A stretch of 60,547 nt of DNA from Levilactobacillus cerevisiae. GTDB lineage: Bacteria; Bacillota; Bacilli; Lactobacillales; Lactobacillaceae. Both the position numbers and the translations under genes were made by a program. The notes under the pieces were generated by a model, which worked only from the letters and a program-made list of their open reading frames with translations, was not told where the DNA came from and searched no databases. Shown one piece after another: positions 15,628 through 24,322 of the stretch. The stretch lies in assembly GCF_003946245.1 (NCBI RefSeq), contig NZ_RHNN01000023.1, positions 1 through 60,547 on the forward strand. The letters are read 5' to 3'. Position 1 is the first letter of the stretch. Each line of letters begins with the position of its first letter.

Positions 15628-16431
15628 CTAATGATCTTTAATTTGTAATGCCAGTCGCACCAGCAAATTGGTGAACAGCGAAATCAATAATGCATATCCC
15701 AGCACCAGCGCTAGCAGAATGATGGCGCCAGTGATAAACGTCAGAAAGCCGCTTGCCATGTTGAACATGGTTAAGCCCACCGTTACCACCACGATAATCG
15801 TGAGAAAGCCAATCAGGCCAATGCGCGAGTTGGCGAAGTCCGCCGTACTCAGGTCAAAGCCACCAATGCTGAGGTTCAGCGATAACAGAATCATGATGGT
15901 CCAGCGCAGCCACGGGTGATTGTCGCCGCCCAATGCGCTGAAGAAGCCCGACCAATTTAACTGAAACGGATTACTGATCAGCGTCAACATCCCCTGAAAC
16001 CAGCTAGGAATCAGGAGCGCCGTCAACCCCAGCAACACCGCCGCACAGCCAAAGATGGGGGCGATGCCAATAAATAGGTTCCCGGTCACCTGGTACCAAT
16101 TATGCTGATTCCACGTGTGATTGACGTATCCCAGTGCCATGTCAGGCTTACCATCCGCTCCCAACTGATTGGGGTGCGGCCGCTTGAGCAGGCGCACCTT
16201 ATCAATCCGGTGGCCAAATAAAATGGCCGTCAACAGGTGGCTGAGTTCATGGAAGAAAATGCCGATGAATCCTAAATAGAGCTCGCTGTCCATGCCAAAG
16301 CCGTTGGCCAGAAACGCCTTGGTATTGCGGTTCAGAAACGTCAACAGGGTCACGAAAATAAAGGGGATGGCGACCAGGTCAAGCCCCACGATACCCAGGT
16401 TCTTGAAGATGAGGACGAAATCCGTATTCAT
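15628..16431 (-). CDS. Membrane protein with HExxH (M50-like) motif
   Basis: This 267-residue integral membrane protein has about six hydrophobic segments. Early in the chain, inside a hydrophobic stretch, it carries FFHELSHLLTAILFG, a zinc-metallopeptidase HExxH motif of the kind seen in intramembrane M50 (site-2) proteases. A second metal ligand (NxxPxxxD) is not evident, so catalysis is uncertain. The start follows CTGGAGTAGG and is four bases after the stop of the YbaK-type gene, so the two genes are co-transcribed. A longer frame would overlap that gene and is rejected. Confidence 0.65.
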   Translation of the reverse strand: MNTDFVLIFKNLGIVGLDLVAIPFIFVTLLTFLNRNTKAFLANGFGMDSELYLGFIGIFFHELSHLLTAILFGHRIDKVRLLKRPHPNQLGADGKPDMALGYVNHTWNQHNWYQVTGNLFIGIAPIFGCAAVLLGLTALLIPSWFQGMLTLISNPFQLNWSGFFSALGGDNHPWLRWTIMILLSLNLSIGGFDLSTADFANSRIGLIGFLTIIVVVTVGLTMFNMASGFLTFITGAIILLALVLGYALLISLFTNLLVRLALQIKDH

Positions 16432-16435
16432 CAGC

Positions 16436-16939
16436 CTACTCCAGCAGGTCGGTGAACGTGCCGTGGACCAGCGTTGCCAGGGCCGTTGCATCGACTTCGA
16501 CTGACCGACCAATTTGGCCAGAAGAAACTAAAATCTGACCCTGTTCCTGCGCCGTGGTATCAAAATAAATGGGTAAGTGGCTCTTTTCCCAAATGCCCAC
16601 GGGCGTGTTGGCGCCGTGTTCGTAACCGGTTGTCTTGACCAAGTTCTTCAATGGCACCATATCAACTTTTTTATTACCGGATGCCTTGGCCAATTTTTTT
16701 TCGTCCAAGTGTTCGTCAATCGGCAAGACGCCAACTACGGGACCGGTCGTTGGGCCGCTCAACACCAGTGTCTTGTAGATGTGGTGTTCGTCGACGTCTT
16801 CGTGGTCCACCTCCAACTGGGCCACGTCGCCTTCCGTGTGGGTAGCGAACTCGAACTGTTTGTACGTGATTTTATTCTTGTCTAAAATTTGTTCGACCAA
16901 CGTTTTGTGTAGCCGTTTACCTTTTTTCTTTTTAGCCAT
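16436..16939 (-). CDS. YbaK/EbsC-family aminoacyl-tRNA deacylase
   Basis: This 167-residue protein of the YbaK/ProX family clears mischarged aminoacyl-tRNA, typically Cys-tRNA(Pro), in the cytoplasm. Family marks are HIYKTLVL with the essential lysine, VVGVLPIDEHLDEKKLAKASG, the TPVGI loop and VSSGQIGRSVEV. The N-terminus is lysine-rich (AKKKKGKR). The ATG follows AAAGGTGAG with good spacing; the upstream in-frame GTG lies within that ribosome site. It is the first gene of a pair with the HExxH membrane protein. Confidence 0.92.
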   Translation of the reverse strand: MAKKKKGKRLHKTLVEQILDKNKITYKQFEFATHTEGDVAQLEVDHEDVDEHHIYKTLVLSGPTTGPVVGVLPIDEHLDEKKLAKASGNKKVDMVPLKNLVKTTGYEHGANTPVGIWEKSHLPIYFDTTAQEQGQILVSSGQIGRSVEVDATALATLVHGTFTDLLE

Positions 16940-17034
16940 GGGACTCACCTTTCAAAAATAAAATTGGACCGCACTTTAAAAATAAATGGACCGGTTGTTT
17001 TCTGATAAAAGAAGACACCGCCAGCAAAACCTGT

Positions 17035-17055
17035 TATACTCTATCAGAGAGTATA
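17035..17055. promoter_or_regulatory. Dyad over the gntR -10 box
   Basis: TATACTCT (17035-17042) and AGAGTATA (17048-17055) form a perfect inverted repeat with a 5-bp centre. The left arm contains the TATACT -10 box. Self-regulation by the GntR protein is a reasonable inference. Confidence 0.55.
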
Positions 17056-17124
17056 CTGGTGGTGCTGGTCGATTCGAAAATCAGCACATAACGACGTCTA
17101 GTTAAAGAGTTATGAGGAGATATC

Positions 17125-17850
17125 ATGGCAGATTTAGTCTATCGACAAGTGATGCGGGACTTAAAACATCGTATCCATCAAAATGAATTTCCCAATAAAC
17201 GGTTGCCAGACGAGCGGAGCCTCAGCGAAGCGTACGGTGTGAGTCGTAGCTCGGTGAAGCGGGCCCTCAGCATTCTGGCGAACCAGGGATTGATTTTTAA
17301 AAAGCGCGGTTCTGGCACCTTCATTAACCCATTATATATGAAAAACCAAACAATTTTTCAATATGAGGGGTCAAATTTAGGAATTACTGACAGTATGAAA
17401 TCGGGCGGGAAGACCCCGGGCATTCGCCTGCTAAGTTTTAACGTGGTCCCCGCCAACAAAGAAATCCAACAAGACCTGTTTCTGGACGAGGGCGACTTCG
17501 TTTACGAAATCAAGCGGCTACGGTTGTTTGACGACAAGCCGTTCATGATTGAAACCGGATATATTCCGATTAAAATTGCGCCGAACCTTTCGCAAGCCAC
17601 GGTCTCGGATTCCATTTTCAACTACCTGGAAAGCCAAGACAAGGTCGTGACCAAGTCCTTCATGTCGATTCAGGCCCAACCCTCAACGGCGGAGGATCAG
17701 GAGCTCTTGCACCTGAAACCCGTTGAGCCCGTTGGCATCATGGAAGGGATTTTCTTCCTCGATGATGGCACGCCGTTTGAAGTCTCTAACATGCGGCTAC
17801 ACTATCAGTATTTGAACTATAACACCTTTGTTTCCCTAGATGAAGAATAA
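17125..17850 (+). CDS. GntR/HutC-family regulator next to phosphoketolase
   Basis: This 241-residue regulator has an N-terminal winged helix of the GntR type (about 8-70: PDERSLSEAYGVSRSSVKRALS) and a C-terminal UTRA ligand domain (from about residue 90, with FMIETGYIPI and PFEVSNMRLHY). HutC-branch proteins of this kind bind sugar phosphates or related small molecules. Its position directly upstream of the phosphoketolase gene on the same strand, with a terminator between, makes it the likely regulator of that gene. TGAGGAGATATC precedes the ATG. Confidence 0.9.
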   Translation: MADLVYRQVMRDLKHRIHQNEFPNKRLPDERSLSEAYGVSRSSVKRALSILANQGLIFKKRGSGTFINPLYMKNQTIFQYEGSNLGITDSMKSGGKTPGIRLLSFNVVPANKEIQQDLFLDEGDFVYEIKRLRLFDDKPFMIETGYIPIKIAPNLSQATVSDSIFNYLESQDKVVTKSFMSIQAQPSTAEDQELLHLKPVEPVGIMEGIFFLDDGTPFEVSNMRLHYQYLNYNTFVSLDEE

Positions 17851-17886
17851 TGTTTGTTGGGCGCTGAACTAGCCGACCTAAAAACG

Positions 17887-17916
17887 AAGCTCGAGACGAC
17901 TGCTCTCGGGCTTTTT
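17887..17916 (+). terminator. Terminator of gntR
   Basis: AAGCTCGAGA pairs with TCTCGGGCTT, followed by T residues. Confidence 0.75.
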
Positions 17917-18014
17917 CTGTTGTTTCGGTAGGGATAGTTGGTACGAGCGAGGACAGCAAATATCGAGTTGGTTCACTTTTTAAACAAATTGATACGGTCC
18001 AATTGTCTAAAAGG

Positions 18015-18091
18015 TTGACTTTTTCTGGAAACAGCCTATGATAGGGGGTGTAAAAAACATCCCGGTACTCACTACGAGGTAAATTTTACAC
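18015..18091 (+). promoter_or_regulatory. Phosphoketolase promoter and leader dyad
   Basis: TTGACT (18015-18020) and TATGAT (18037-18042) are 16 bp apart. Immediately downstream GTGTAAAA (18048-18055) and TTTTACAC (18084-18091) form a perfect 8-bp inverted repeat across the transcription start and leader. It could be a two-site operator for the GntR protein or an mRNA stem. Confidence 0.65.
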
Positions 18092-18146
18092 ATTTTCTAT
18101 CAACTAGATGATGCAGTTACGAATTCAAAGAAGGAGTGTTAATTAC

Positions 18147-20531
18147 ATGGCAAATGCAGACTTCGACTCCAAAGCTTACTTGGAAGGCGTTGACAAGTAC
18201 TGGCGTGCAGCGAACTACCTGTCAGTCGGTCAGTTATTTTTGCGTGACAACCCGTTATTGAAGCGTGACTTAACCTCTGATGATGTAAAGATTAAGCCAA
18301 TTGGTCACTGGGGGACAATCGTTTCCCAAAACTTTATTTACGCGCACTTAAACCGGGCAATCTTAAAGTATAACCTGAACATGTTCTATATTGAAGGTTC
18401 AGGTCACGGTGGCCAAGTGATGGTCTCTAACTCGTATCTTGATGGTAGTTACAGTGAAATTTATCCAAACATTTCTCAAGACGAAGCTGGTTTGAAGCGT
18501 TTATTCAAGCAATTTTCCTTCCCAGGTGGTGTGGCTTCTCACGCTGCTCCCGAAACACCAGGTTCTATCCATGAAGGTGGGGAACTCGGTTACAGCCTTT
18601 CTCACGGGACTGGTGCCATTTTGGATAACCCAGACGTTATCGCCGCCGTTGAAATCGGTGATGGTGAATCTGAAACGGGTCCATTGGCCACTTCATGGTT
18701 CTCAGACAAATTTATTAACCCAATCAAAGACGGGGCTGTTTTACCCATCATTAACATGAACGGGTTTAAGATTTCTAACCCAACCATCCTATCACGGATG
18801 TCCGACGAAGACTTAACCAAGTACTTTGAAGGTATGGGCTGGGATCCTCACTTTGTTGAAATTGATGAAAACGAAAAAGACTTCACGCGAGTTCATGAAG
18901 ACATGGCCAAAACCATGGATACGGTTATTCCTGAAATCAAGGAAATCCAAAAGCACGCTCGTGAAAACAACGATGACTCTTTGCCAAATTGGCCAATGAT
19001 CATCTTCCGTTCTCCTAAGGGCTGGACTGGTCCTAAGGCTGACCTGGATGGCAATCCAATCGAAGGCTCCTTCCGTGCGCACCAAGTGCCAATTCCCGTT
19101 GCTGCTGGCGACATGGAACACGCTGACATGCTGGTCAACTGGTTGAAGTCTTACAAGCCAGAGGAACTCTTCAATGAAGACGGTTCTATCAAGCAAGAAA
19201 TCCGTGACATGGCGCCTAAGGGCGAACAACGGATGGCCATGAACCCAATCACCAATGGCGGGATCAAGCCGGAACCATTGAAGCTCCCCGACTATAAGAA
19301 GTACGCGGTCGACACCACCGAACACGGCAAGACGATTGCACAAGACATGTTAGTTTGGTCAAAGTATTTGGCCGACATCATGAAATTGAACCCGAACAAC
19401 TTCCGCGGCTTTGGGCCTGACGAAACCAAGTCTAACCGGCTCTACGCTGCGTTGGATTATGGGAAACGTCAATGGATGGAAGACATTCATGAACCAAATG
19501 ATGAAAACATGGCGCACGAAGGCCGGATCATCGACTCACAACTGTCCGAACACCAAGCTGAAGGCTGGTTGGAAGGTTACGTTTTGACTGGTCGTCATGG
19601 TTTCTTCGCCACCTACGAATCATTCGGTCGCGTCGTGGATTCTATGTTGACGCAACACTTCAAGTGGTTACGCAAGGCCGCTGAACAAGACTGGCGTCAC
19701 GACTATCCATCCTTGAACTTCGTGGATACGTCGACTGTCTTCCAGCAAGACCATAACGGTTATACCCACCAAGATCCTGGGATGTTGACCCACTTGGCTG
19801 AAAAGAAGCCAGCGTTCATCCGTGAATACTTGCCAGCCGACGCTAACACCTTGTTGGCCGTGGGTGACGTTGCGTTCCGGAGTCGCGAAAAGATTAACTT
19901 AATCGTCACTTCCAAGCATCCGCGTCCACAATGGTTCTCCATTGATGAAGCCACGAACCTGGTTCACAATGGGTTGGGCTACATTGACTGGGCATCTACG
20001 GACCAGGGTCAAGAACCTGATATCGTCTTTGCTGCAGCCGGAACTGAACCAACCTGGGAATCATTAGCCGCCATTTCCTTATTGCACGACGAGTTCCCTG
20101 AAATGAAGATTCGCTTCATTAACGTGGTTGATTTGCTCAAGTTGCGTTCACCTAAGTTGGATCCTCGTGGGATTTCTGACGAAGACTTTGATCGTCTGTT
20201 TACCACGAACAAGCCAATCATCTTTGCCTTCCATGGCTTTGAAGACCTGGTTAAGGATCTCTTCTTCGACCGTCACAACCACAACGTTTACGTTCATGGT
20301 TACCGTGAAAATGGGGATATCACGACCCCATTTGATATGCGTGTCCTGAACCAGTTGGACCGTTATGACTTGGCTAAGGAAGCCGTTAACGCCATTGATT
20401 CTTATGCCGTTAAGGGTGCCTACTTCGTTCAACGCATGGACGACATGGTTGCTAAGCACAATGCTTACATCCGTGAAGTCGGGACTGACTTGCCAGAAGT
20501 TGAAAACTGGCAATGGAAGCCATTGAAATAA
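18147..20531 (+). CDS. xfp: Xylulose-5-phosphate/fructose-6-phosphate phosphoketolase
   Basis: This 794-residue thiamine-diphosphate enzyme splits xylulose-5-P (and usually fructose-6-P) with phosphate to acetyl-phosphate plus glyceraldehyde-3-P (or erythrose-4-P). It is the key step of heterolactic fermentation. Signature regions are clear: [12 protein letters not shown] near residue 145 and [11 protein letters not shown] near 180, with the FKISNPT loop following. Length is as expected for the family. The start chosen has AAGGAG ten bases upstream; an in-frame ATG 39 bases earlier lacks one. Codon use is strongly biased to few codons, consistent with very high expression. The GntR-family gene upstream is the probable regulator, and acetate kinase downstream in the pathway is also in this window. 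Confidence 0.97.
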   Translation: MANADFDSKAYLEGVDKYWRAANYLSVGQLFLRDNPLLKRDLTSDDVKIKPIGHWGTIVSQNFIYAHLNRAILKYNLNMFYIEGSGHGGQVMVSNSYLDGSYSEIYPNISQDEAGLKRLFKQFSFPGGVASHAAPETPGSIHEGGELGYSLSHGTGAILDNPDVIAAVEIGDGESETGPLATSWFSDKFINPIKDGAVLPIINMNGFKISNPTILSRMSDEDLTKYFEGMGWDPHFVEIDENEKDFTRVHEDMAKTMDTVIPEIKEIQKHARENNDDSLPNWPMIIFRSPKGWTGPKADLDGNPIEGSFRAHQVPIPVAAGDMEHADMLVNWLKSYKPEELFNEDGSIKQEIRDMAPKGEQRMAMNPITNGGIKPEPLKLPDYKKYAVDTTEHGKTIAQDMLVWSKYLADIMKLNPNNFRGFGPDETKSNRLYAALDYGKRQWMEDIHEPNDENMAHEGRIIDSQLSEHQAEGWLEGYVLTGRHGFFATYESFGRVVDSMLTQHFKWLRKAAEQDWRHDYPSLNFVDTSTVFQQDHNGYTHQDPGMLTHLAEKKPAFIREYLPADANTLLAVGDVAFRSREKINLIVTSKHPRPQWFSIDEATNLVHNGLGYIDWASTDQGQEPDIVFAAAGTEPTWESLAAISLLHDEFPEMKIRFINVVDLLKLRSPKLDPRGISDEDFDRLFTTNKPIIFAFHGFEDLVKDLFFDRHNHNVYVHGYRENGDITTPFDMRVLNQLDRYDLAKEAVNAIDSYAVKGAYFVQRMDDMVAKHNAYIREVGTDLPEVENWQWKPLK

Positions 20532-20553
20532 ATTTCTAAAATAACAATCACTG

Positions 20554-20590
20554 ACGCTCGACTGGTCTTAACGGACTGGTCGGGCGTTTT
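20554..20590 (+). terminator. Terminator of xfp
   Basis: ACGCTCGAC pairs with GTCGGGCGT and is followed by six T residues. Confidence 0.85.
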
Positions 20591-20610
20591 TTGGCTCCAG
20601 TTAAGTGGCG

Positions 20611-20740
20611 ACTTTGAAACGCGGGTTGGGCGGTTCAAAGCGAGGTCCAAGACTGCTCTTTGGCTTGGGCCGTCCTGCCCACAGCGTTCCGGCCTAAATT
20701 TGGCGAATGGTAAGCCGGCAGGATTAAACGATGTTACCAA
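20611..20740 (-). repeat. Family-2 structured repeat, partial copy
   Basis: This is the reverse complement of most of the copy at 52131-52290 (about 95% identical over the shared part). It keeps the CTTTGAA/TTCAAAG hairpin and the CTTGGGCC/GGTCCAAG hairpin but lacks the last hairpin and closing arm. It lies downstream of the xfp terminator. Confidence 0.8.
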
Positions 20741-20820
20741 TTAGAAGGCGGCCTATGATTCGACGAGCCAATGTGGTATAACTGGTAAATGGTTAATTTC
20801 TTGAAAAGATAGGGGACGAC

Positions 20821-21501
20821 ATGATGCGCTGGCGTCGGGGAGTATTACTGAGTGTTTTAGTAGTTTTATTATTAGTGGGGATTGGCTACCGCAGCGGACG
20901 GGTGCCCCAGTTAACGGCCACCATTGACCGCTACCGCAACGATTTGACCGCGTTGGTGAGCCCCCACGACCGGGTAATCACGCACGCCGCTTCGGTCAAG
21001 GTACCCAAGAATGCGACGCCCGTCGTCGATATCGTGCAGGGAGTGGGCCTGTCCAAAACGTACTATTATCGCTACAGCGACCAGCTTTCCGCCAACGGTA
21101 AACAGGTCTTTGCGGACGCCGTGAAGGTCTACAACCAGACAGGCATCGTCCATTTGGTGGCGGGCTCGGGCTGGTCCGGCGCGGGGCACAACCAGATTAC
21201 GTTTTCCGTTTATCACAAACGCATGAGCCAGCAGGCCACCACGGTGGAGCTGGGGCACGGTGGCCCGGAAATCATTCAAACCAGCGATGGTTGGGGAACA
21301 GACAGCGTGAATCATGCGGAGGCCAGTCTCAATGGGGATTACTCGGCAGCCTACAGCGATGCCGTCGCAATCCACGAACTGGGCCACGCACTGGGACTTG
21401 ATCACAGTAAGTCCCACAAGTCCGTGATGTACCCGATGGCGCCCGGGAAGACCCACTTGTCGGCGGGCGACCTGACCAGCTTGAAGCTGATTTACGGCTA
21501 A
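20821..21501 (+). CDS. Membrane-anchored or secreted matrixin-like zinc protease
   Basis: This 226-residue protein starts with a basic end and one membrane helix (about 8-24) that may act as anchor or uncleaved signal. The C-terminal half is a metzincin/matrixin-type peptidase: HELGHALGLDH at 185-195 supplies three zinc histidines and the catalytic glutamate, and VMYPM at 202-206 is the Met-turn. No propeptide cysteine switch is seen. GGGGACGAC precedes the first of two adjacent ATGs. Such short matrixins occur in lactobacilli near surface genes; the target is unknown. No operon partner is seen. Confidence 0.88.
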   Translation: MMRWRRGVLLSVLVVLLLVGIGYRSGRVPQLTATIDRYRNDLTALVSPHDRVITHAASVKVPKNATPVVDIVQGVGLSKTYYYRYSDQLSANGKQVFADAVKVYNQTGIVHLVAGSGWSGAGHNQITFSVYHKRMSQQATTVELGHGGPEIIQTSDGWGTDSVNHAEASLNGDYSAAYSDAVAIHELGHALGLDHSKSHKSVMYPMAPGKTHLSAGDLTSLKLIYG

Positions 21502-21540
21502 ATGCTGGGTGGGTTTGCTGGTAAATGTCTGGCGAGTCGG

Positions 21541-21680
21541 TATACTGAAGCTGTCAGGGAAACAGCTTAATGGCCAGTTCCTTGATAGCTAGCCGTTGAG
21601 AAACATGGTAACTGATTAAGTTCGACTCATATTGCAAGTCTTCCCTAACCGGCTAAAGTTAGAGGGAAGGCTTATTTTTT
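21541..21680 (+). ncRNA. Candidate antitoxin RNA of a type I toxin locus
   Basis: A TATACT -10 box (21541-21546) with a poor -35 box predicts an RNA from about 21553. It begins with a hairpin (GCTGT/ACAGC) and ends at the terminator AAGTCTTCCCTAAC/GTTAGAGGGAAGGCTT plus T-run (21636-21680). Within it, GTTCCTT-gata-GCTAG (21577-21592) repeats GTTCCTT-t-GCTAG (21763-21775). The latter is the complement of the toxin ribosome site, so this RNA can pair with that site in trans. GAGAAACA (21598-21605) is likewise repeated at 21711-21718 inside the toxin frame. There is no open frame of note. Confidence 0.6.
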
Positions 21681-21755
21681 ATGATTTTGATTATCATGCC
21701 AAACCTGGTAGAGAAACACTACCAAGGCCAACAGGAACGATAACCAACTAACCAT
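21672..21755 (-). CDS. Putative type I toxin peptide (Fst/TxpA-like)
   Basis: A 27-codon frame encodes a single membrane helix (WLSFLLALVVFLYQVW) followed by a polar, lysine-ended tail (HDNQNHKK), the plan of Fst and TxpA/BsrG-type toxins. AAAGGA lies nine bases before the ATG. Its last two lysine codons and stop lie in the terminator of the convergent RNA, so the two 3' ends overlap as in par-type loci. A tentative promoter is TTTTCA, 17 bp, CATGAT on the minus strand near 21784-21812. A longer frame reading upstream into the repeat is not supported. Confidence 0.6.
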   Translation of the reverse strand: MVSWLSFLLALVVFLYQVWHDNQNHKK

Positions 21756-21833
21756 TCTGGACGTTCCTTTGCTAGATTTTTGCATCATGCCAATCTCCGG
21801 TGTGGCTGAAAATGGTGTCGAAAGTCGCCTCCA

Positions 21834-22001
21834 GGATGGTGAAAATGGGATTGGAACGCTGTGGGCGGACGGCAGAAGCCAGAGTGCGGTCTTCTGCCTT
21901 ACTTTGAGCCTCTGGGATACGAGTCTCAAAGCTACCAATTGCCTAAGTGGCCAAGACCGCCACTAAGGCAATTCCCACGGCTAAACCCATTTTCACCATC
22001 C
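21834..22001 (+). repeat. Family-2 structured repeat, full copy
   Basis: Perfect 16-bp terminal arms (21834-21849 and 21986-22001, GGATGGTGAAAATGGG and its complement) enclose three hairpins: GGCAGAAG/CTTCTGCC around CCAGAGTGCGGT, CTTTGAG/CTCAAAG, and AATTGCCT/AGGCAATT. GTGGG and CCCAC can pair inside the arms. The full copies at 52.1 and 57.8 kb have the same plan with different stem bases. Confidence 0.85.
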
Positions 22002-22082
22002 TTGCGGCTAACACGGATTTTGCCAACAACGGTTATTGGCAGTCTGGGTTGGTGGCTTGAATTTAAAAGTGATGTGCTATGT

Positions 22083-22138
22083 AAAAAGCGCTACAGTGTC
22101 AGTCGTCTGAAGGCGATTGTACATTGTAGCGCTTTTTG
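22083..22138. terminator. Bidirectional terminator
   Basis: AAAAAGCGCTACA pairs with TGTAGCGCTTTTT over 13 bp, with T-runs on both strands. It would end the minus-strand MFS gene. Confidence 0.85.
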
Positions 22139-22201
22139 TTAACAGGTAATGATACACATCTGAGAGCTTCGCAATTCAGCGCCAAGGTCAGGAGAGTACA
22201 C

Positions 22202-23587
22202 CTATTTAGCACGGCGCCCATGGCTCAAGAACCAAGCCGGGATCGCAGTAACCGCAATGAAGCCGACCGACCACATGAAGGCCGTCTGGTAAGCCACGTT
22301 GAGGCCGACGCTCGGGAGTTCGTGTTGGATAATGGTGGCGAGGACGGCTGTCCCCATGGCGCCGCCGATATTTTGGAGCATCCGGGTAGCCGTCGTGGCC
22401 TCGGCAATCAGCTGTTTGGATAGGCCGGTGTAGCAGTCAGCCATCACCGGAATCGTGAGGCCGCCCTGGCCAATCCCGCGGACAAACAGAACGGCTAGGA
22501 CCAACCAGGTACTAGTCTTGGCCGTAAAGAAGACGAAGGGCAGTGTGCCGGCAATCGCCACGACAATGGCGCCCAGGACGACCCAGCGCGCGCCAATGCT
22601 ATCAGTCAATTTGCCAATCTGACTCCGCGAAACCAGTAGGCCCACCCCTTGTGCAATCAAATACGTCCCGGACCAAACGACGCTGAGGCCGCGGCTATTT
22701 TGCAGGTAGAGCGGCAGGAGGAACATGGCGCCGTTGACCGCGATGCCCGATAGCATCAGGATGAGCGTCGAGGCGGCAAAGGTGGGTGACTTGAACAGCT
22801 GCAGGCTGACCAACGCCTTCTGTGGCCACAGCCAGGCGTAGAGCACGTAGCCAATTAGGAGGGCGAGCGCCAGCAACAATGGCGTCAAAACCTTAGCCGA
22901 CGTGAAAGTGGCGCCGGTGCTGAAACGGGTGATGCCAATGATGGCGGCGGTGAAGAGTCCGGCCAGCAGAATCAGGCTAGGCAGGTCGAGGAGCTTCCCG
23001 GCTTTCGGCGCGGGGAAGCTCGGCATTTTCCAGGCCAAGAGCGCCAGTGAAATCAGGACGATGGGGATGTTGATCAGGAAGATCCAGTGCCAGTTGCCAA
23101 CTTCAATCAGGTAGCCGCCAATCGTGGGCCCCAGAATGGGAATTAACACGGCGGGCATGCCAACGATGGCCATCAACTTGCCGAGGCCCTGACTACCAGC
23201 CACCTGGACAATTAAGGTGGTGATCAGGGGCACGACGACACCGGCGGCCGCCCCCTGAATGATTCGTCCCAGGACTAGTAACGGCAAGGTGTTTGCCCAA
23301 CTGGAAACAACAGAGCCGACAAGAAAAACGATGAGCGCGTCCAGGTAGAGCCGCTTGCCGTCGTACCAATTGGTTGCCCAGCCAGCGACCGGCACGGTAA
23401 TCCCGAGGGCCAACACGTAGCTGGTCGTGACCCACTGAACGGCATTGACGGAAACGTTTAACGACTTCATAATGGTAGCTAAGGCAACGTTGGTCATGGT
23501 GGTATCTAGAAGGGGTGCGATGGCCCCAATCACCAGGAACAACGCGATTCGAATGATATTTCTAGTGGAATTTTGTTGGTTCATCAT
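22202..23587 (-). CDS. MFS multidrug exporter, DHA2 (EmrB/QacA) family
   Basis: This 461-residue protein has about 14 membrane helices of the DHA2 antiporter type. It carries LLDTTMTNVALATIM in helix 1, WVTTSYVLALG in helix 2 and GRIIQGAAAGVVVPL (motif A/C region). It should expel toxic organic compounds in exchange for protons. Two adjacent ATGs follow CAGGTGA, and the second has better spacing. It is divergent from a TetR gene with a strong palindromic operator between them, so it is almost certainly repressed by that protein. Confidence 0.9.
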   Translation of the reverse strand: MMNQQNSTRNIIRIALFLVIGAIAPLLDTTMTNVALATIMKSLNVSVNAVQWVTTSYVLALGITVPVAGWATNWYDGKRLYLDALIVFLVGSVVSSWANTLPLLVLGRIIQGAAAGVVVPLITTLIVQVAGSQGLGKLMAIVGMPAVLIPILGPTIGGYLIEVGNWHWIFLINIPIVLISLALLAWKMPSFPAPKAGKLLDLPSLILLAGLFTAAIIGITRFSTGATFTSAKVLTPLLLALALLIGYVLYAWLWPQKALVSLQLFKSPTFAASTLILMLSGIAVNGAMFLLPLYLQNSRGLSVVWSGTYLIAQGVGLLVSRSQIGKLTDSIGARWVVLGAIVVAIAGTLPFVFFTAKTSTWLVLAVLFVRGIGQGGLTIPVMADCYTGLSKQLIAEATTATRMLQNIGGAMGTAVLATIIQHELPSVGLNVAYQTAFMWSVGFIAVTAIPAWFLSHGRRAK

Positions 23588-23597
23588 GTCACCTGCA

Positions 23598-23635
23598 TTT
23601 TCAAATTAGATACGGCCGTATCTTATGTTTGAAAA
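23598..23635. promoter_or_regulatory. TetR operator between MFS and tetR genes
   Basis: AGATACGGCCGTATCT (23608-23623) is a perfect 16-bp palindrome, nested within TTTTCAAA (23598-23605) and TTTGAAAA (23628-23635). It lies in the only intergenic space between the divergent genes. Confidence 0.85.
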
Positions 23636-23680
23636 TAGTACACCCCTGGCTGACAAAATACAAGGGAGAACGACCAAACT

Positions 23681-24268
23681 ATGGCAGAAAAGAAAAAAAG
23701 GCGGCGCGGGGCCGACCTAGAGAACGCCATTTTAACGGCAGCCTGGGAGCAGTTACAGGCTAAAGGCTACCAGAACGTCACCATTGAAGGGATTGCGGCG
23801 GCCGCAGCGACCACCAAGACCGTCCTGTACCGGCGCTGGCCGGACAAGGCCCACTTGGTCATCGCCGCCCTCAGTAAGTTTGGCGACCTGCCCAGTTACC
23901 ACGTTCCGGCTACCGGCAGTTTACGGAGCGACTTCCTGGACCTCTTTGGCCAAATGGCGACGTTCCTGGCCCAGCTCCAAGGCGAGACTCTCCGCGGCTT
24001 ACTGGCCGATCGGTTGCAACACCTGGAGTTAGGCGAGCTCTTGAACCACGCCAATGACGGGACGGCCCTCAAAACGTTGGTCCAACCGATGCTGGATCAC
24101 GCCACGCAGCGCGGTGAAATCAGTCACGCCGATTGGCCAGACCGGGTCATTAATTTGGCCGGTATTTTGCTGATCAACGAAATCATTAGCCGGCAGGACC
24201 TAACGGCGACGGCGCAGGTGGAAATGGTGGATGAAATTCTGTTGCCAATCTTTTTGGCACACAACTAA
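23681..24268 (+). CDS. TetR-family repressor of the MFS exporter
   Basis: This 195-residue protein has a very basic N-terminus (AEKKKRRRG) and a TetR helix-turn-helix (about 28-58: TIEGIAAAAATTKTVLYRRWPDK), with a helical C-terminal domain of the broad TetR_C type. The divergent MFS gene and the intervening palindrome make its role as local repressor likely. AAGGGAGAACG precedes the ATG. The inducer is unknown, and the gene stands alone on its strand. Confidence 0.88.
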   Translation: MAEKKKRRRGADLENAILTAAWEQLQAKGYQNVTIEGIAAAAATTKTVLYRRWPDKAHLVIAALSKFGDLPSYHVPATGSLRSDFLDLFGQMATFLAQLQGETLRGLLADRLQHLELGELLNHANDGTALKTLVQPMLDHATQRGEISHADWPDRVINLAGILLINEIISRQDLTATAQVEMVDEILLPIFLAHN

Positions 24269-24312
24269 AAAAGTACCGACTAGCGTGAAAACACGGCTAA
24301 TCAGTACTTTTG
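24267..24312. terminator. Bidirectional terminator
   Basis: AAAAGTACCGACTAGC pairs with GCTAATCAGTACTTTT with two interruptions, between convergent tetR and greA-like genes. Confidence 0.8.
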
Positions 24313-24322
24313 GCATGGTATA

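Noticed and set aside
17851..18146. Riboswitch (thiamine) in the phosphoketolase leader
   Set aside because: The leader contains only the GTGTAAAA/TTTTACAC dyad; none of the conserved thiamine-riboswitch segments is present.
20465..20740. Minus-strand frame similar to frames at 52041-52316 and 52111-52305
   Set aside because: The shared FAKFRPERCGQDG-type sequence comes only from the family-2 DNA repeat. There is no ribosome site, and DNA structure, not protein, is what the copies conserve.
21756..21938. N-terminal extension of the toxin frame to 88 residues
   Set aside because: The extra part lies in the family-2 repeat and would place the start far from any ribosome site, while the internal ATG at 21755 has AAAGGA at nine bases.
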